Below, piece after piece: positions 36,396 to 44,482 of a stretch of DNA of 64,000 bases. A program made the position numbers and the translations under genes. Source of the DNA: JBDUDK01 sp040002995 (GTDB lineage: Bacteria > Actinomycetota > Acidimicrobiia > Acidimicrobiales > Ilumatobacteraceae); the NCBI GenBank assembly GCA_040002995.1, contig JBDUDK010000131.1:1-64000 (forward strand), in the 5' to 3' direction. Each line of letters begins with the position of its first letter. Positions within the stretch are counted from its first letter, which is position 1. The notes beneath the pieces were generated by a model. That model was not told where the DNA came from, ran no database searches, and worked only from the letters and a program-made list of their open reading frames with translations.

Positions 36396-37189
36396 TGGCA
36401 GCGACGCGCACCGCCCTCGTAACTGGCGCATCGGGTGGAATTGGCGAAGCGTTTGCTCGGCTGCTGGCCGCCGACGACTACCGGCTCGTGCTCGTGGCCC
36501 GCCGCGAAGACACACTCGTTGCGCTGGCCAAAGAACTCGGCCACGGGCATCGGGTCGTCGCGGCCGACTTGTCGTGTAGAGGTGAGGCCGAACGCGTCGC
36601 CGTCGAGGCGGGCCCGGTTGATGTGCTGATCAACAACGCGGGCCATGCTGACTTCGGTCCCTTCGTCGACGCCGATCTGGCCAAGAACGTCGGGATGATG
36701 GAGCTGAACATGGTGAGCCTCACCGTGCTCACGAGGCTCGTTGTGGAGGGCATGCTCGAACGGCACGAGGGTCGAATCCTGAATGTGGCGTCGACGGCGG
36801 CGTTTCAAGCTGGACCCTTGATGTCCGTGTACTACGCCAGCAAGGCGTACGTGCTTTCCTTCAGCGAGGCGCTCGCCGAGGAGCTAAGGGGCACGGGCGT
36901 AACGGTGACGGCGCTGTGTCCGGGACCCACCGCGTCGGGCTTCCAGGCCAGGGCGGAGATGGAGTCTTCGAGGCTGGTAAAGGGGCGAACGTTGGCCGGC
37001 GCGAGCGACGTCGCCCGCGTCGGCTATCGAGCGATGCAGCGCGGTGATGTTGTTGTGGTGCCCGGGCTGCGTAACAAGATTTTCGCTACCTCGGTGCGCT
37101 TCACTCCCCGGTCGGTGCTGCGCCGGGTCGTGCACCGCTTGCAGAAACCCACCGGTGACGCGGAACGGCTGGATGGAAGACCGCGATGA
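36395..37189 (+). CDS. Short-chain dehydrogenase/reductase
   Basis: A 264-residue classical SDR. Cofactor loop TGASGGIG (10-17), VDVLINNAGHADFGP, and the catalytic Ser-Tyr-Lys set in NVASTAAFQAG and YYASKAYVLSFSEAL. An Arg in the second strand (VLVARREDTL) favours NADP(H). The ATG overlaps the carboxyltransferase stop. It belongs to the DltE/SadH-like group that acts on fatty or keto-acyl substrates, but substrate is not determined. Confidence 0.9.
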   Translation: MAATRTALVTGASGGIGEAFARLLAADDYRLVLVARREDTLVALAKELGHGHRVVAADLSCRGEAERVAVEAGPVDVLINNAGHADFGPFVDADLAKNVGMMELNMVSLTVLTRLVVEGMLERHEGRILNVASTAAFQAGPLMSVYYASKAYVLSFSEALAEELRGTGVTVTALCPGPTASGFQARAEMESSRLVKGRTLAGASDVARVGYRAMQRGDVVVVPGLRNKIFATSVRFTPRSVLRRVVHRLQKPTGDAERLDGRPR

Positions 37190-37229
37190 GCCGATCTAAC
37201 CTCAGAGGTGCCTAGAAAGGGGATTCGAC

Positions 37230-38504
37230 GTGGCCGACACGATCACGATCATCGACGACCGCACCGGCAAGAAGGTGACGGTGCCGGTGAAAGACGGTGT
37301 GTTCCCGTCGTCGGCACTGCGCGAGCTCGATCCCGACCTGCGGATGTACGACCCCGCCTTCCTGTCCACCGCCGCGTGCGCCAGCTCGATCACCTATCTC
37401 GACGGCGACGCCGGGATTCTGCGGTACCGCGGCTATCCGATCGAGCAACTCGCGGAACACGCGACCTATCTGGAAGTGGCCTACCTGCTGTTGAACGGCG
37501 AGCTACCCACCAAAACGCAGCTTGAAACCTGGATGTTCGATGTCACCCACCACACGTACATCCACGAGAACATGCGCAAGCGGTTCGTCGACGGCTTCCA
37601 CTACGACGCCCACCCGATGGGGATGCTCGTGTCGTCGATCGCCGCCCTCTCGACCTTCTATCCCGAGGCCAAGGAGATCGGCGACCCCGAGGTCCGCGAC
37701 AAGCAGATCCTGCGGCTCATCGCGAAGATGCCGACACTCGCCGCCATGGCTCACCGCTTCTCGGTCGGCCTGCCGTTCGTCTACCCCGACAACCGTCTGA
37801 GTTTCCCCGGCAATTTCCTGCACATGATGTGGAAGATCGGTGAGTACGAGGTTCATCCCGTGCTCGAGCGGGCGATGGACGTGCTGTTCATCCTCCACGC
37901 CGACCACGAGCAGAATTGCGGTACGACCGCGATGCGCGTGGTGGGCTCGGCGCACGCCGATCCGTACTCCGCCTGTGCCGCGGCCGCGGCCGCGCTCTAC
38001 GGGCCCCTTCACGGCGGTGCCAACGAACAAGTCGTGCGCATGCTCGGCGAGGTCGGGTCGCTCGACAACGTGGCGGGCTACGTCGCCGACGTGAAGGCGG
38101 GCAAGGTCAAGCTGCCGGGGTTCGGGCACCGGGTGTACAAGAACTACGACCCGCGCGCCACGATCGTGAAGCAGACGGCCTACGACGTCTTCGATGTCAC
38201 GGGCAGGAACCCTCTCCTCGACATCGCGCTGAAACTCGAGGAAGTCGCGCTCAAAGACGACTATTTCGTATCGCGCAAGCTGTATCCGAATGTCGACTTC
38301 TACTCAGGGCTCATCTACCAGGCCATGGGGTTCCCGATCGACATGTTCACGGTGCTGTTCGCGATACCGCGCACCACCGGTTGGCTGACTCACTGGGTCG
38401 AGCTGCTCAACGACAAGGAGCAGAAGATCAGCCGTCCCCGCCAGGCCTATACCGGACCCGGTTTGCGGGAGTACGTGCCGATCGACGAGCGCCAACCCGC
38501 CTAG
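37230..38504 (+). CDS. gltA: Citrate synthase
   Basis: A 424-residue type II-like citrate synthase condensing oxaloacetate and acetyl-CoA. Catalytic His residues lie in ILHADHEQNCGTTAMRVVGS and YGPLHGGANEQVVRML; the Asp lies after GFGHRVYKNYDPRATIVK. The length matches the hexameric bacterial enzyme. The start is GTG 37230 after AAAGGGG. The stop TAG (38502-38504) shares the palindrome CTAG with the stop of the convergent quinone oxidoreductase. With aconitase at 29 kb and isocitrate dehydrogenase at 41 kb, the first three TCA steps are encoded here, though not as one operon. Confidence 0.96.
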   Translation: MADTITIIDDRTGKKVTVPVKDGVFPSSALRELDPDLRMYDPAFLSTAACASSITYLDGDAGILRYRGYPIEQLAEHATYLEVAYLLLNGELPTKTQLETWMFDVTHHTYIHENMRKRFVDGFHYDAHPMGMLVSSIAALSTFYPEAKEIGDPEVRDKQILRLIAKMPTLAAMAHRFSVGLPFVYPDNRLSFPGNFLHMMWKIGEYEVHPVLERAMDVLFILHADHEQNCGTTAMRVVGSAHADPYSACAAAAAALYGPLHGGANEQVVRMLGEVGSLDNVAGYVADVKAGKVKLPGFGHRVYKNYDPRATIVKQTAYDVFDVTGRNPLLDIALKLEEVALKDDYFVSRKLYPNVDFYSGLIYQAMGFPIDMFTVLFAIPRTTGWLTHWVELLNDKEQKISRPRQAYTGPGLREYVPIDERQPA

Positions 38505-39484
38505 GCCGCGGCCACGTCGACGATGATTTTTCCGACGTTCGCGTTGGTCTCCATGTACAGATGCGCGTCGCGGATGTGGTCGAAGGCGAAATGACTGTCG
38601 ATCACCGGACGTAAAAGGTTCCGGTCGAAAAGCGGCAGGACCTCCAGCGCGAAACGGCGGGTGACGGCGATCTTCTCCTCGAGGGGGCGGCCCCGTAGCA
38701 CTGTGCCGGTGATCGACGCCCGCTTCGGAAGAAGTTTGCCCAAGTTGCAGCTCGTCGTGCCGCCGGCCATCAGCCCGACCTGGATGAGCCGACCCTGCAC
38801 GGCCAGCACGTCGAGGTTGCGATCGACGTAGTCGCCGCCGATCACGTCGAGGACGACATCAACGCCGCGCTCGCCGGTGAGTCGCCGCGCGACCTCGACG
38901 AAGTCGCTGCTCGTGTAGTCGATGGCCGCGTCGGCTCCGAGGGCCAGGCAGGCATCGACCTTCTTCGTCGAGCACGTGACGAAAACGCGCGCGCCCACCG
39001 CCTTGGCGATCTGGATCGCCGCGGTGCCCACGCCGGAGGCGCCGGCGTGCACGAGGGCGACTCGACCGCTCGCCAGCCCACCCTGGAGGACGAGCGCGTC
39101 CCAAGCCGTGATGAAGACCTCCGGAATCGCGGCGGCGTCGGCGACTCCAACGGAAGTGGGAATGGCCAACACCTGGCGCTCGTGCACGGCGAGGCGTTCG
39201 GCGTAGGCGCCGCCGCCCACGATGCCCATCACCTCGTCGCCGACCTTCCAGAGCGTGGCCCGCTCGCCCACCGCCGCCACCCGGCCGGCGTACTCCATGC
39301 CGGGGATCTCGTGGGTGGTGGGCGGTCCCGGGTACAGCCCGCGCCGCTGCAGCAAGTCGGCGCGGTTGAGCGCGGTGGCCACGACGTCGACGACGACCTC
39401 CTCCGGCCCGGCTGTCGGATCAACAACATCCTCGATGGTGAGGACCTCAGGGCCTCCGTACGAATGGAGCACGACGGCGCGCAT
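38501..39484 (-). CDS. NADPH:quinone oxidoreductase-like (zeta-crystallin, MDR family)
   Basis: A 327-residue zinc-free medium-chain reductase from ATG 39484. Features are LNRADLLQRRGLYPGPP, the nucleotide loop VHAGASGVGTAAIQIAK, VDVVLDVIGGDYVDRNL, and HFAFDHIRDAHLYMETNANVGKIIV in pieces at the end (PIG3/QOR pattern). It reduces quinones or enals with NADPH. Its start overlaps the YceI stop (TGATG), so the two are translationally coupled. Confidence 0.92.
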   Translation of the reverse strand: MRAVVLHSYGGPEVLTIEDVVDPTAGPEEVVVDVVATALNRADLLQRRGLYPGPPTTHEIPGMEYAGRVAAVGERATLWKVGDEVMGIVGGGAYAERLAVHERQVLAIPTSVGVADAAAIPEVFITAWDALVLQGGLASGRVALVHAGASGVGTAAIQIAKAVGARVFVTCSTKKVDACLALGADAAIDYTSSDFVEVARRLTGERGVDVVLDVIGGDYVDRNLDVLAVQGRLIQVGLMAGGTTSCNLGKLLPKRASITGTVLRGRPLEEKIAVTRRFALEVLPLFDRNLLRPVIDSHFAFDHIRDAHLYMETNANVGKIIVDVAAA

Positions 39485-40155
39485 CACGACCTCCCGAATG
39501 TGAGTTGGAACTCGAGCACGCCATGATCGTCGACGCTCACGATGCCGCCGATCGACGGCGGCGAAATGGCGTAGTCGGCCATCACGATGGGTGTGCTGCC
39601 ATCGACCCTGACCACGGCGCCGGTCCAGCAGGCAGTGAGCGCGATCGTGACCGGCTTCGTCACGCCGTGGAGCGTGAGATCGCCGGTGGCGTCGAATGTC
39701 GTGGCCACTCCCGGCTTCAGTGATCCTGGTACGGCCACGGGGGTCGTGAGCGTGAACGAGGCCGTGGAGAACTTCACGGTCTCGAGACCCAGCGTCTTGA
39801 TCCGGCCGTCGCGGAGGCTGCTCGAGCTCTTGAGCTTCGTGGTGTCGACCTCGACGTTGACCGCCGTCACGGTGCTGCCCTCGATAGACATGGTCCCCGT
39901 CACGGCGGGACTGCGGCCGACCGCCCCCCTCTTGAGGGTGTCGGCTCCGAACAGTTCCTGGATGCGATAGCCGGCGAACACGTCGGGCGCCTGCTGAATG
40001 GCATACACGCCAGCAGCTGACTCGCTCGCGTTCGCCGCCGCGGCGCACGGCCGCGCCGTGACGGCGGCCGGCGCGTCGTCGCGCAGCACGAACCACCAGA
40101 ACGCCCCAGCCGCGATCGCGACAAAAGCCACGAACGCGATCAGGACTTTCTTCAC
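39484..40155 (-). CDS. YceI-family protein with N-terminal membrane anchor
   Basis: A 223-residue protein from GTG 40155 (MKKVLIAFVAFVAIAAGAFW), a signal anchor. The rest is a YceI lipocalin-like barrel: VTGTMSIEGSTVTAVNVEVD, KTLGLETVKFSTASFTLT, ATGDLTLHGVTKPVTI, ending in VDDHGVLEFQLTF. YceI proteins bind isoprenoid quinones or other polyprenyl lipids. The coupling to a quinone oxidoreductase-like gene supports a role with quinones at the membrane, though that is inference. Confidence 0.88.
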   Translation of the reverse strand: MKKVLIAFVAFVAIAAGAFWWFVLRDDAPAAVTARPCAAAANASESAAGVYAIQQAPDVFAGYRIQELFGADTLKRGAVGRSPAVTGTMSIEGSTVTAVNVEVDTTKLKSSSSLRDGRIKTLGLETVKFSTASFTLTTPVAVPGSLKPGVATTFDATGDLTLHGVTKPVTIALTACWTGAVVRVDGSTPIVMADYAISPPSIGGIVSVDDHGVLEFQLTFGRS

Positions 40156-40165
40156 CGTGGCGAGA

Positions 40166-40666
40166 CTACGAGGCGAGATCGAGCAGGAAACTGCGCAGCC
40201 AGAGACCCGGCACGGGTTCCCAATCCTTGGTCGGATCCCGCACGAAACCAAATGACCGGTAGAGCCGGTGGGCCGTCAGCATGACGTCGGTGGAGTGGAT
40301 CACGATGCGGCGCCGACCCGTGGCGCGCGCCTGCTCGACGCACCAACTGACGAGCGCCCTGCCCGCCCCGTGACCTTGGGCCTCGGGGTCGACACCGAGC
40401 ATCCGGAAACCCGCCGTGTCGGCGTCGACGAACTCGGCCAGCGGGTTGGTGGCGTCGGGCACGTAGGTTATGCAACCGAGCGGCGTTCGATCATCGTCGG
40501 CGAACGCGCCCACCACTGTCGCGACGAGCGACCGGGACGCGACATCGGCGAGAACGAGGTCGTACTCGGGCGTGGACGTGCGCCCGGAAAGGGCGTCGTA
40601 GGCCGTGCGCACGATCTCGCCGAGCCGGCTCATGTCATCGCCGGGCCGGACGGGACGCACAATCAC
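40166..40666 (-). CDS. GNAT-family N-acetyltransferase
   Basis: A 166-residue protein starting at GTG 40666. The acetyl-CoA binding motif A is LGVDPEAQGHGAGRALVSWCVEQA, and motif B is IHSTDVMLTAHRLYRSFGFVRDP. It starts 7 nt downstream of the icd stop and ends 10 nt before the YceI start, so icd, this gene, yceI and the quinone oxidoreductase may form one minus-strand transcript. Substrate unknown. Confidence 0.88.
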   Translation of the reverse strand: MIVRPVRPGDDMSRLGEIVRTAYDALSGRTSTPEYDLVLADVASRSLVATVVGAFADDDRTPLGCITYVPDATNPLAEFVDADTAGFRMLGVDPEAQGHGAGRALVSWCVEQARATGRRRIVIHSTDVMLTAHRLYRSFGFVRDPTKDWEPVPGLWLRSFLLDLAS

Positions 40667-40673
40667 GCTTGTA

Positions 40674-41891
40674 TCAGCCCGCCATCTTCTTCTGCAGGTT
40701 GGTGTCGAGCGCGGTCAAGAACTCCTGCGTGGTTAGCCACGGCTGGTCCTTGCTGATGCAGATCGCGAGGTCCTTGGTCATCTGGCCACTCTCGACAGTC
40801 TCGACGCACACCGCCTCGAGCGCGTTGGCGAAACCCACGACATCGGGTGTGGAGTCGAGCTTGCCACGGTGCGCGATTCCCCTCGTCCAGGCATAAATCG
40901 ACGCAATCGGATTCGTCGAGGTCGGCCGGCCCTTCTGATGCTCCCGATAGTGACGGGTGACGGTGCCGTGCGCAGCCTCCGCCTCGACCGTGCGGCCGTC
41001 GGGGGTCATCAGCACCGAGCTCATCAGGCCGAGCGATCCGAATCCCTGAGCCACGGTGTCGCTCTGCACGTCGCCGTCGTAGTTCTTGCACGCCCACACG
41101 TAGCCGCCTTCCCACTTCATGCACGCGGCGACCATGTCGTCGATGAGGCGGTGCTCGTAGGTGAGGCCCTTCGCGTCGAAGTCCGCCTTGAACTCCGCCT
41201 CGAAGACCTCGGCGAAGAGATCCTTGAAGCGGCCGTCGTAGGCCTTGAGGATGGTGTTCTTGGTCGAGAGATAAACGGGATAGTTGCGATCGAGGCCGTA
41301 GCGCAACGACGCGCGCGCGAAGTCGCGGATCGAGTCGTCGAAGTTGTACATGCCCATCGTCACGCCGGGGCCGGTGAACTTCGCCACTTCTAGCTCGATT
41401 GGCTGGCCACCGTCGCTCGGCGCGTACGAGATGGTGACCGTGCCGGGGCCCGGGACGACGAAGTCGGTGGCCTTGTACTGGTCGCCGTGGGCGTGACGAC
41501 CGATGACGATCGGCTTCGTCCACCCCGGAACGAGCCGGGGGATGTTGGAGCAGATGATGGGCTCGCGAAAGACAACGCCTCCGAGAATGTTGCGAATGGT
41601 GCCGTTCGGCGACTTCCACATCTTCTTCAGGTGGAACTCCTCGACACGGGCTTCATCGGGAGTGATGGTGGCGCACTTCACGCCCACGCCGTGGCGCTTG
41701 ATGGCGTTGGCGGAATCGATCGTCACCTGATCGTCGGTGGCGTCACGGTGCTCGATGCCGAGGTCGTAGTACTCGAGCTCAATGTCGAGATAAGGCACGA
41801 TCAGCTCGTCTTTGATGAACTGCCAGATGATGCGGGTCATCTCGTCGCCGTCGAGCTCGACGACGGGTTTGGCAACCTTGATCTTGGCCAC
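40674..41891 (-). CDS. icd: NADP-dependent isocitrate dehydrogenase, eukaryotic-type
   Basis: A 405-residue enzyme converting isocitrate to 2-oxoglutarate + CO2 with NADP. It is of the eukaryotic-like dimer type: [65 protein letters not shown] (in pieces), and [23 protein letters not shown] as the coenzyme-binding loop. GTG 41891 is chosen because GAGGAG lies 6-8 nt upstream and the protein opens as MAKIKV. A direct-repeat motif shared with aconitase lies 28-48 nt upstream of the start. Confidence 0.95.
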   Translation of the reverse strand: MAKIKVAKPVVELDGDEMTRIIWQFIKDELIVPYLDIELEYYDLGIEHRDATDDQVTIDSANAIKRHGVGVKCATITPDEARVEEFHLKKMWKSPNGTIRNILGGVVFREPIICSNIPRLVPGWTKPIVIGRHAHGDQYKATDFVVPGPGTVTISYAPSDGGQPIELEVAKFTGPGVTMGMYNFDDSIRDFARASLRYGLDRNYPVYLSTKNTILKAYDGRFKDLFAEVFEAEFKADFDAKGLTYEHRLIDDMVAACMKWEGGYVWACKNYDGDVQSDTVAQGFGSLGLMSSVLMTPDGRTVEAEAAHGTVTRHYREHQKGRPTSTNPIASIYAWTRGIAHRGKLDSTPDVVGFANALEAVCVETVESGQMTKDLAICISKDQPWLTTQEFLTALDTNLQKKMAG

Positions 41892-41918
41892 GCTCGACTC
41901 CTCGGGTGGTGGACTCGG

Positions 41919-41939
41919 ACTTGTATCGGACTTGTCCAC
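41919..41939 (+). promoter_or_regulatory. ACTTGT direct-repeat motif upstream of icd
   Basis: ACTTGT hexamers start at 41919 and 41930, 11 bp apart, in the context ACTTGTAT, CGG, ACTTGTCCAC. Apart from the three spacer bases and one T/C change this equals the motif at the aconitase promoter (29357-29377). Relative to the gene it is in the opposite orientation. It also lies between icd and the divergent GIDE-LemA gene. Confidence 0.6.
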
Positions 41940-42016
41940 GTTACTCTGGGCCGCCACTATGACCCCCGTCGGCATGACCACAGGGGGCGTGGTCTGATCG
42001 GTACCCTCCCGCGGCG

Positions 42017-43282
42017 ATGGGGTGGTTGTGGGTAGCCGGGGTTGGGGTGGTGGCGTTCGGCGCGGGCATCTACTGGTGGCAGCGGTGGTGGCTCATCGTC
42101 GACACCCCGACCTCCGACGCCGCCCACGTGTTCATCGGCTTCAACGAGGTCTCCGGCAAGGTCAGGGCGATCAAAGAGCCGCTCGTGTCGCCCCTCACCG
42201 GCGACCGCTGCGTGTTCTGGCACTACCGACTCCAGCGCTACGAAAGGAGCGGCGACTCCTCGAGTTGGCACACCAAGGATGAGGGCACGTACCGGGCGCC
42301 GTTCGAGATCGTCGACGCGAGCGGCGCGATCAGAGTCGATCCAGTCGAGATGCATCTCGCCGCCTGCCCCGAGACCACCCTCGCCAAGGACGAGTTGCCC
42401 TACGTCACAGTCAACCAACTTCACGCCGCCGCCACGCAGGTGAAGCACGCAATGCACGGGGGCATCATCGACTCGATCGTCGGCAACGACGTCGGTGCCG
42501 GCACGCTCACGATGCTCGACGGCAAGTGGCGGGCCATCGAACAGGTGCTCCGCGACGGAGAGCAGGTTTACGCCCAAGGCGAGGCGCGCATGCGCGACGA
42601 CCCCGCCGTGGTGGGCGTGAAACTCGGTGCGCCGTTGCACGTGCGCGTGGGTTCGGAGGCAGCGGCAAGCGAGCGGGCCCAGATCTACGCGATCGCGGGC
42701 ACCGTGCTCGGGGCCGGGGCCCTTGTGATGGCACCGGGTGTCGCCGTCGGTCGACCCAACGCGTGGATGCTCGTCACCGGGGTGGGTGTCGTCCTCGTGC
42801 TCGCGATCAGCTACTTCGTCCGTCTCTACAACCGCCTTGTTCGCGTCCGCCAGCAGGCGGAGAAGGCATGGTCGCTTATCTCGGTGGCGACGCAACGAAG
42901 GGCCGCTCTCGTGCCTCAGCTCGCGGCCGTGACGCTCGCATCGTTCACGCACGAGCGCGAGACGCAGGAGTTGCTGGCACGGGCGCGCGCAACGGTCGGC
43001 CCGGAGCGGCTCCCCGACAGCGCCGCCGCAGGCGCCGCCCAAGATGCGGCACAGGCGGGCGGCCGCCTCCTCGCGCTCGGCGAGGCGTCACCCGACCTGC
43101 ACGCCAACACCAACGCCACGGCCCTGTTCGCCGAACTGCGCTACACCGAAGACAACGTGGCGTTCGCGCGGCGCTTCTACAACGACGCGGTCGAGATCTT
43201 GCGCACGCGGGCGCAGTCGTTCCCCGACAATCTCGTCGCCCCCTGGGTCCGCGTCCCGAACCTCCCCCTGTTCAACCTCTGA
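42017..43282 (+). CDS. GIDE domain-LemA fusion membrane protein
   Basis: A 421-residue protein. An N-terminal transmembrane segment ([19 protein letters not shown]) precedes a GIDE/BAM-like domain ([37 protein letters not shown], later [25 protein letters not shown] wording). Two more membrane segments (about 219-262) follow. The C-terminus is LemA-like: [37 protein letters not shown], and [26 protein letters not shown] is the domain of the MUL1-type E3 ligases, but no RING finger is present here. Role unknown; probably a membrane-organising or stress protein. Confidence 0.8.
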   Translation: MGWLWVAGVGVVAFGAGIYWWQRWWLIVDTPTSDAAHVFIGFNEVSGKVRAIKEPLVSPLTGDRCVFWHYRLQRYERSGDSSSWHTKDEGTYRAPFEIVDASGAIRVDPVEMHLAACPETTLAKDELPYVTVNQLHAAATQVKHAMHGGIIDSIVGNDVGAGTLTMLDGKWRAIEQVLRDGEQVYAQGEARMRDDPAVVGVKLGAPLHVRVGSEAAASERAQIYAIAGTVLGAGALVMAPGVAVGRPNAWMLVTGVGVVLVLAISYFVRLYNRLVRVRQQAEKAWSLISVATQRRAALVPQLAAVTLASFTHERETQELLARARATVGPERLPDSAAAGAAQDAAQAGGRLLALGEASPDLHANTNATALFAELRYTEDNVAFARRFYNDAVEILRTRAQSFPDNLVAPWVRVPNLPLFNL

Positions 43283-43287
43283 CCGTA

Positions 43288-43330
43288 CTGACGCGCAAAA
43301 CCGACACCACAGACCAAAAAAGCGCGTCAG
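43288..43330. repeat. 9-bp inverted repeat between GIDE-LemA and acyl-CoA dehydrogenase genes
   Basis: CTGACGCGC (43288-43296) and GCGCGTCAG (43322-43330) are perfect complements separated by a 25-nt A-rich spacer. It starts 6 nt after the GIDE-LemA stop. It may be a terminator stem or an operator for the acyl-CoA dehydrogenase gene, whose GTG is 25 nt downstream. Confidence 0.5.
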
Positions 43331-43354
43331 AACGCGCCGTTCTACGATGCGGGG

Positions 43355-44470
43355 GTGGACTTTGAGTGGTCGCCGGAGCTTTTGGGCCTCAGGGCGGAGG
43401 CCGCGGAGGTGGCCGACAAGGCGATCGTCGACTACGGCGTCCACGACGACGCGTGGATAAACGGCTACTCGCGAGAGTTCTCACGCGAACTCGGCCGTCG
43501 CGGCTGGATCGGCATGACCTGGCCCACCGAATGGGGTGGCGGCGGCCGCAGCGTGCTCGAACGGTTCGTGGTCACCGAGACCTTGCTCATGAAGGGCGCG
43601 CCAATCGCCGCGTCGTGGTTCGCCGACCGTCAAATGGGCCCGACCCTGATCGCGTACGGCACCGACGCGCAGAAGCGGAAGTTTCTCCCCGGGATCATCA
43701 GCGGCGAGACGGGTTGGTGCATCGGGATGAGCGAGCCCGACGCCGGCTCCGATCTGGCGGCGCTCCGAACCAGGGCTGAGCGCGACGGCGACGACTACGT
43801 CGTGAACGGGCAGAAGATCTGGACGTCGTTCGGGGAAACCGCCGACTACTGCTACCTCATCTGTAGAACGTCGAATGAGGGCGCTCCTCACGCCGGCATC
43901 AGTGAGCTCATCGTCGATCTCAAACATTCCGACGGGATCACGATCAAGCCCATCGAGGACATGACGACTAACCGCCATTTCTGCGAAGTCTGGTACGAGG
44001 ACGTCCGCGTGCCCGCGGAGAACCTGGTCGGCGCCGAGGGCGGCTCGTGGCGTCAGACGATGCGCCAGCTTGAGCACGAGCGCGGCGGCATCGACCGCTT
44101 GGTCTCCAACTACGCGCTCTACCGCGAGGTACGCGAGTGCGCCGACACAACCGACCGGCGCGTGCGCCAAGAGATCGCCGGGCTCGAGACGGGTTATCGG
44201 ATCGGTCGTCTCCTGGTGCTGCGCGAGGTGATGGGCCAGGCCCCCAAACAGTTCTCGGCCGCCACGAAAACGTTCTGCACCGAGCACGAGCAACGGGTCG
44301 CCGACTTCGTCGCGCGCGTTCTTGGCGCCGACGGCACCATATGGGGACGCGCCGCCAAGGCGCTCACCTACGCGCCCGCCTACACGATCATGGGCGGCAC
44401 CTCGAACGTGTTGCGCAACATCATCGGCGAGCGCGTGCTCGGTCTGCCGCGCGAGCCGGCCCCGGCCTGA
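43355..44470 (+). CDS. Acyl-CoA dehydrogenase
   Basis: A 371-residue flavoprotein. N-terminal helical domain; FAD/substrate segments CIGMSEPDAGSDLAALRTRAE and DYVVNGQKIWTSFGETADY; C-terminal YTIMGGTSNVLRNIIGERVLGLPRE. The C-terminal TSN block replaces the YxGT(S)EI motif of straight-chain enzymes. The catalytic Glu is not at the classic position, as in several steroid- or branched-chain-type ACADs that work in pairs. GTG start. Substrate unknown. Confidence 0.9.
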   Translation: MDFEWSPELLGLRAEAAEVADKAIVDYGVHDDAWINGYSREFSRELGRRGWIGMTWPTEWGGGGRSVLERFVVTETLLMKGAPIAASWFADRQMGPTLIAYGTDAQKRKFLPGIISGETGWCIGMSEPDAGSDLAALRTRAERDGDDYVVNGQKIWTSFGETADYCYLICRTSNEGAPHAGISELIVDLKHSDGITIKPIEDMTTNRHFCEVWYEDVRVPAENLVGAEGGSWRQTMRQLEHERGGIDRLVSNYALYREVRECADTTDRRVRQEIAGLETGYRIGRLLVLREVMGQAPKQFSAATKTFCTEHEQRVADFVARVLGADGTIWGRAAKALTYAPAYTIMGGTSNVLRNIIGERVLGLPREPAPA

Positions 44471-44482
44471 TTTCGGCGACCC

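Noticed and set aside
38501..38504. Shared CTAG at the stops of citrate synthase and the convergent quinone oxidoreductase as a regulatory site
   Set aside because: Four palindromic bases read as TAG on both strands are a simple consequence of compact convergent genes.
38501..40096. Long frame giving the quinone oxidoreductase a 200-residue N-terminal extension
   Set aside because: The extension lies out of frame over the YceI gene and looks like random Arg-rich translation; ATG 39484 is the family start.
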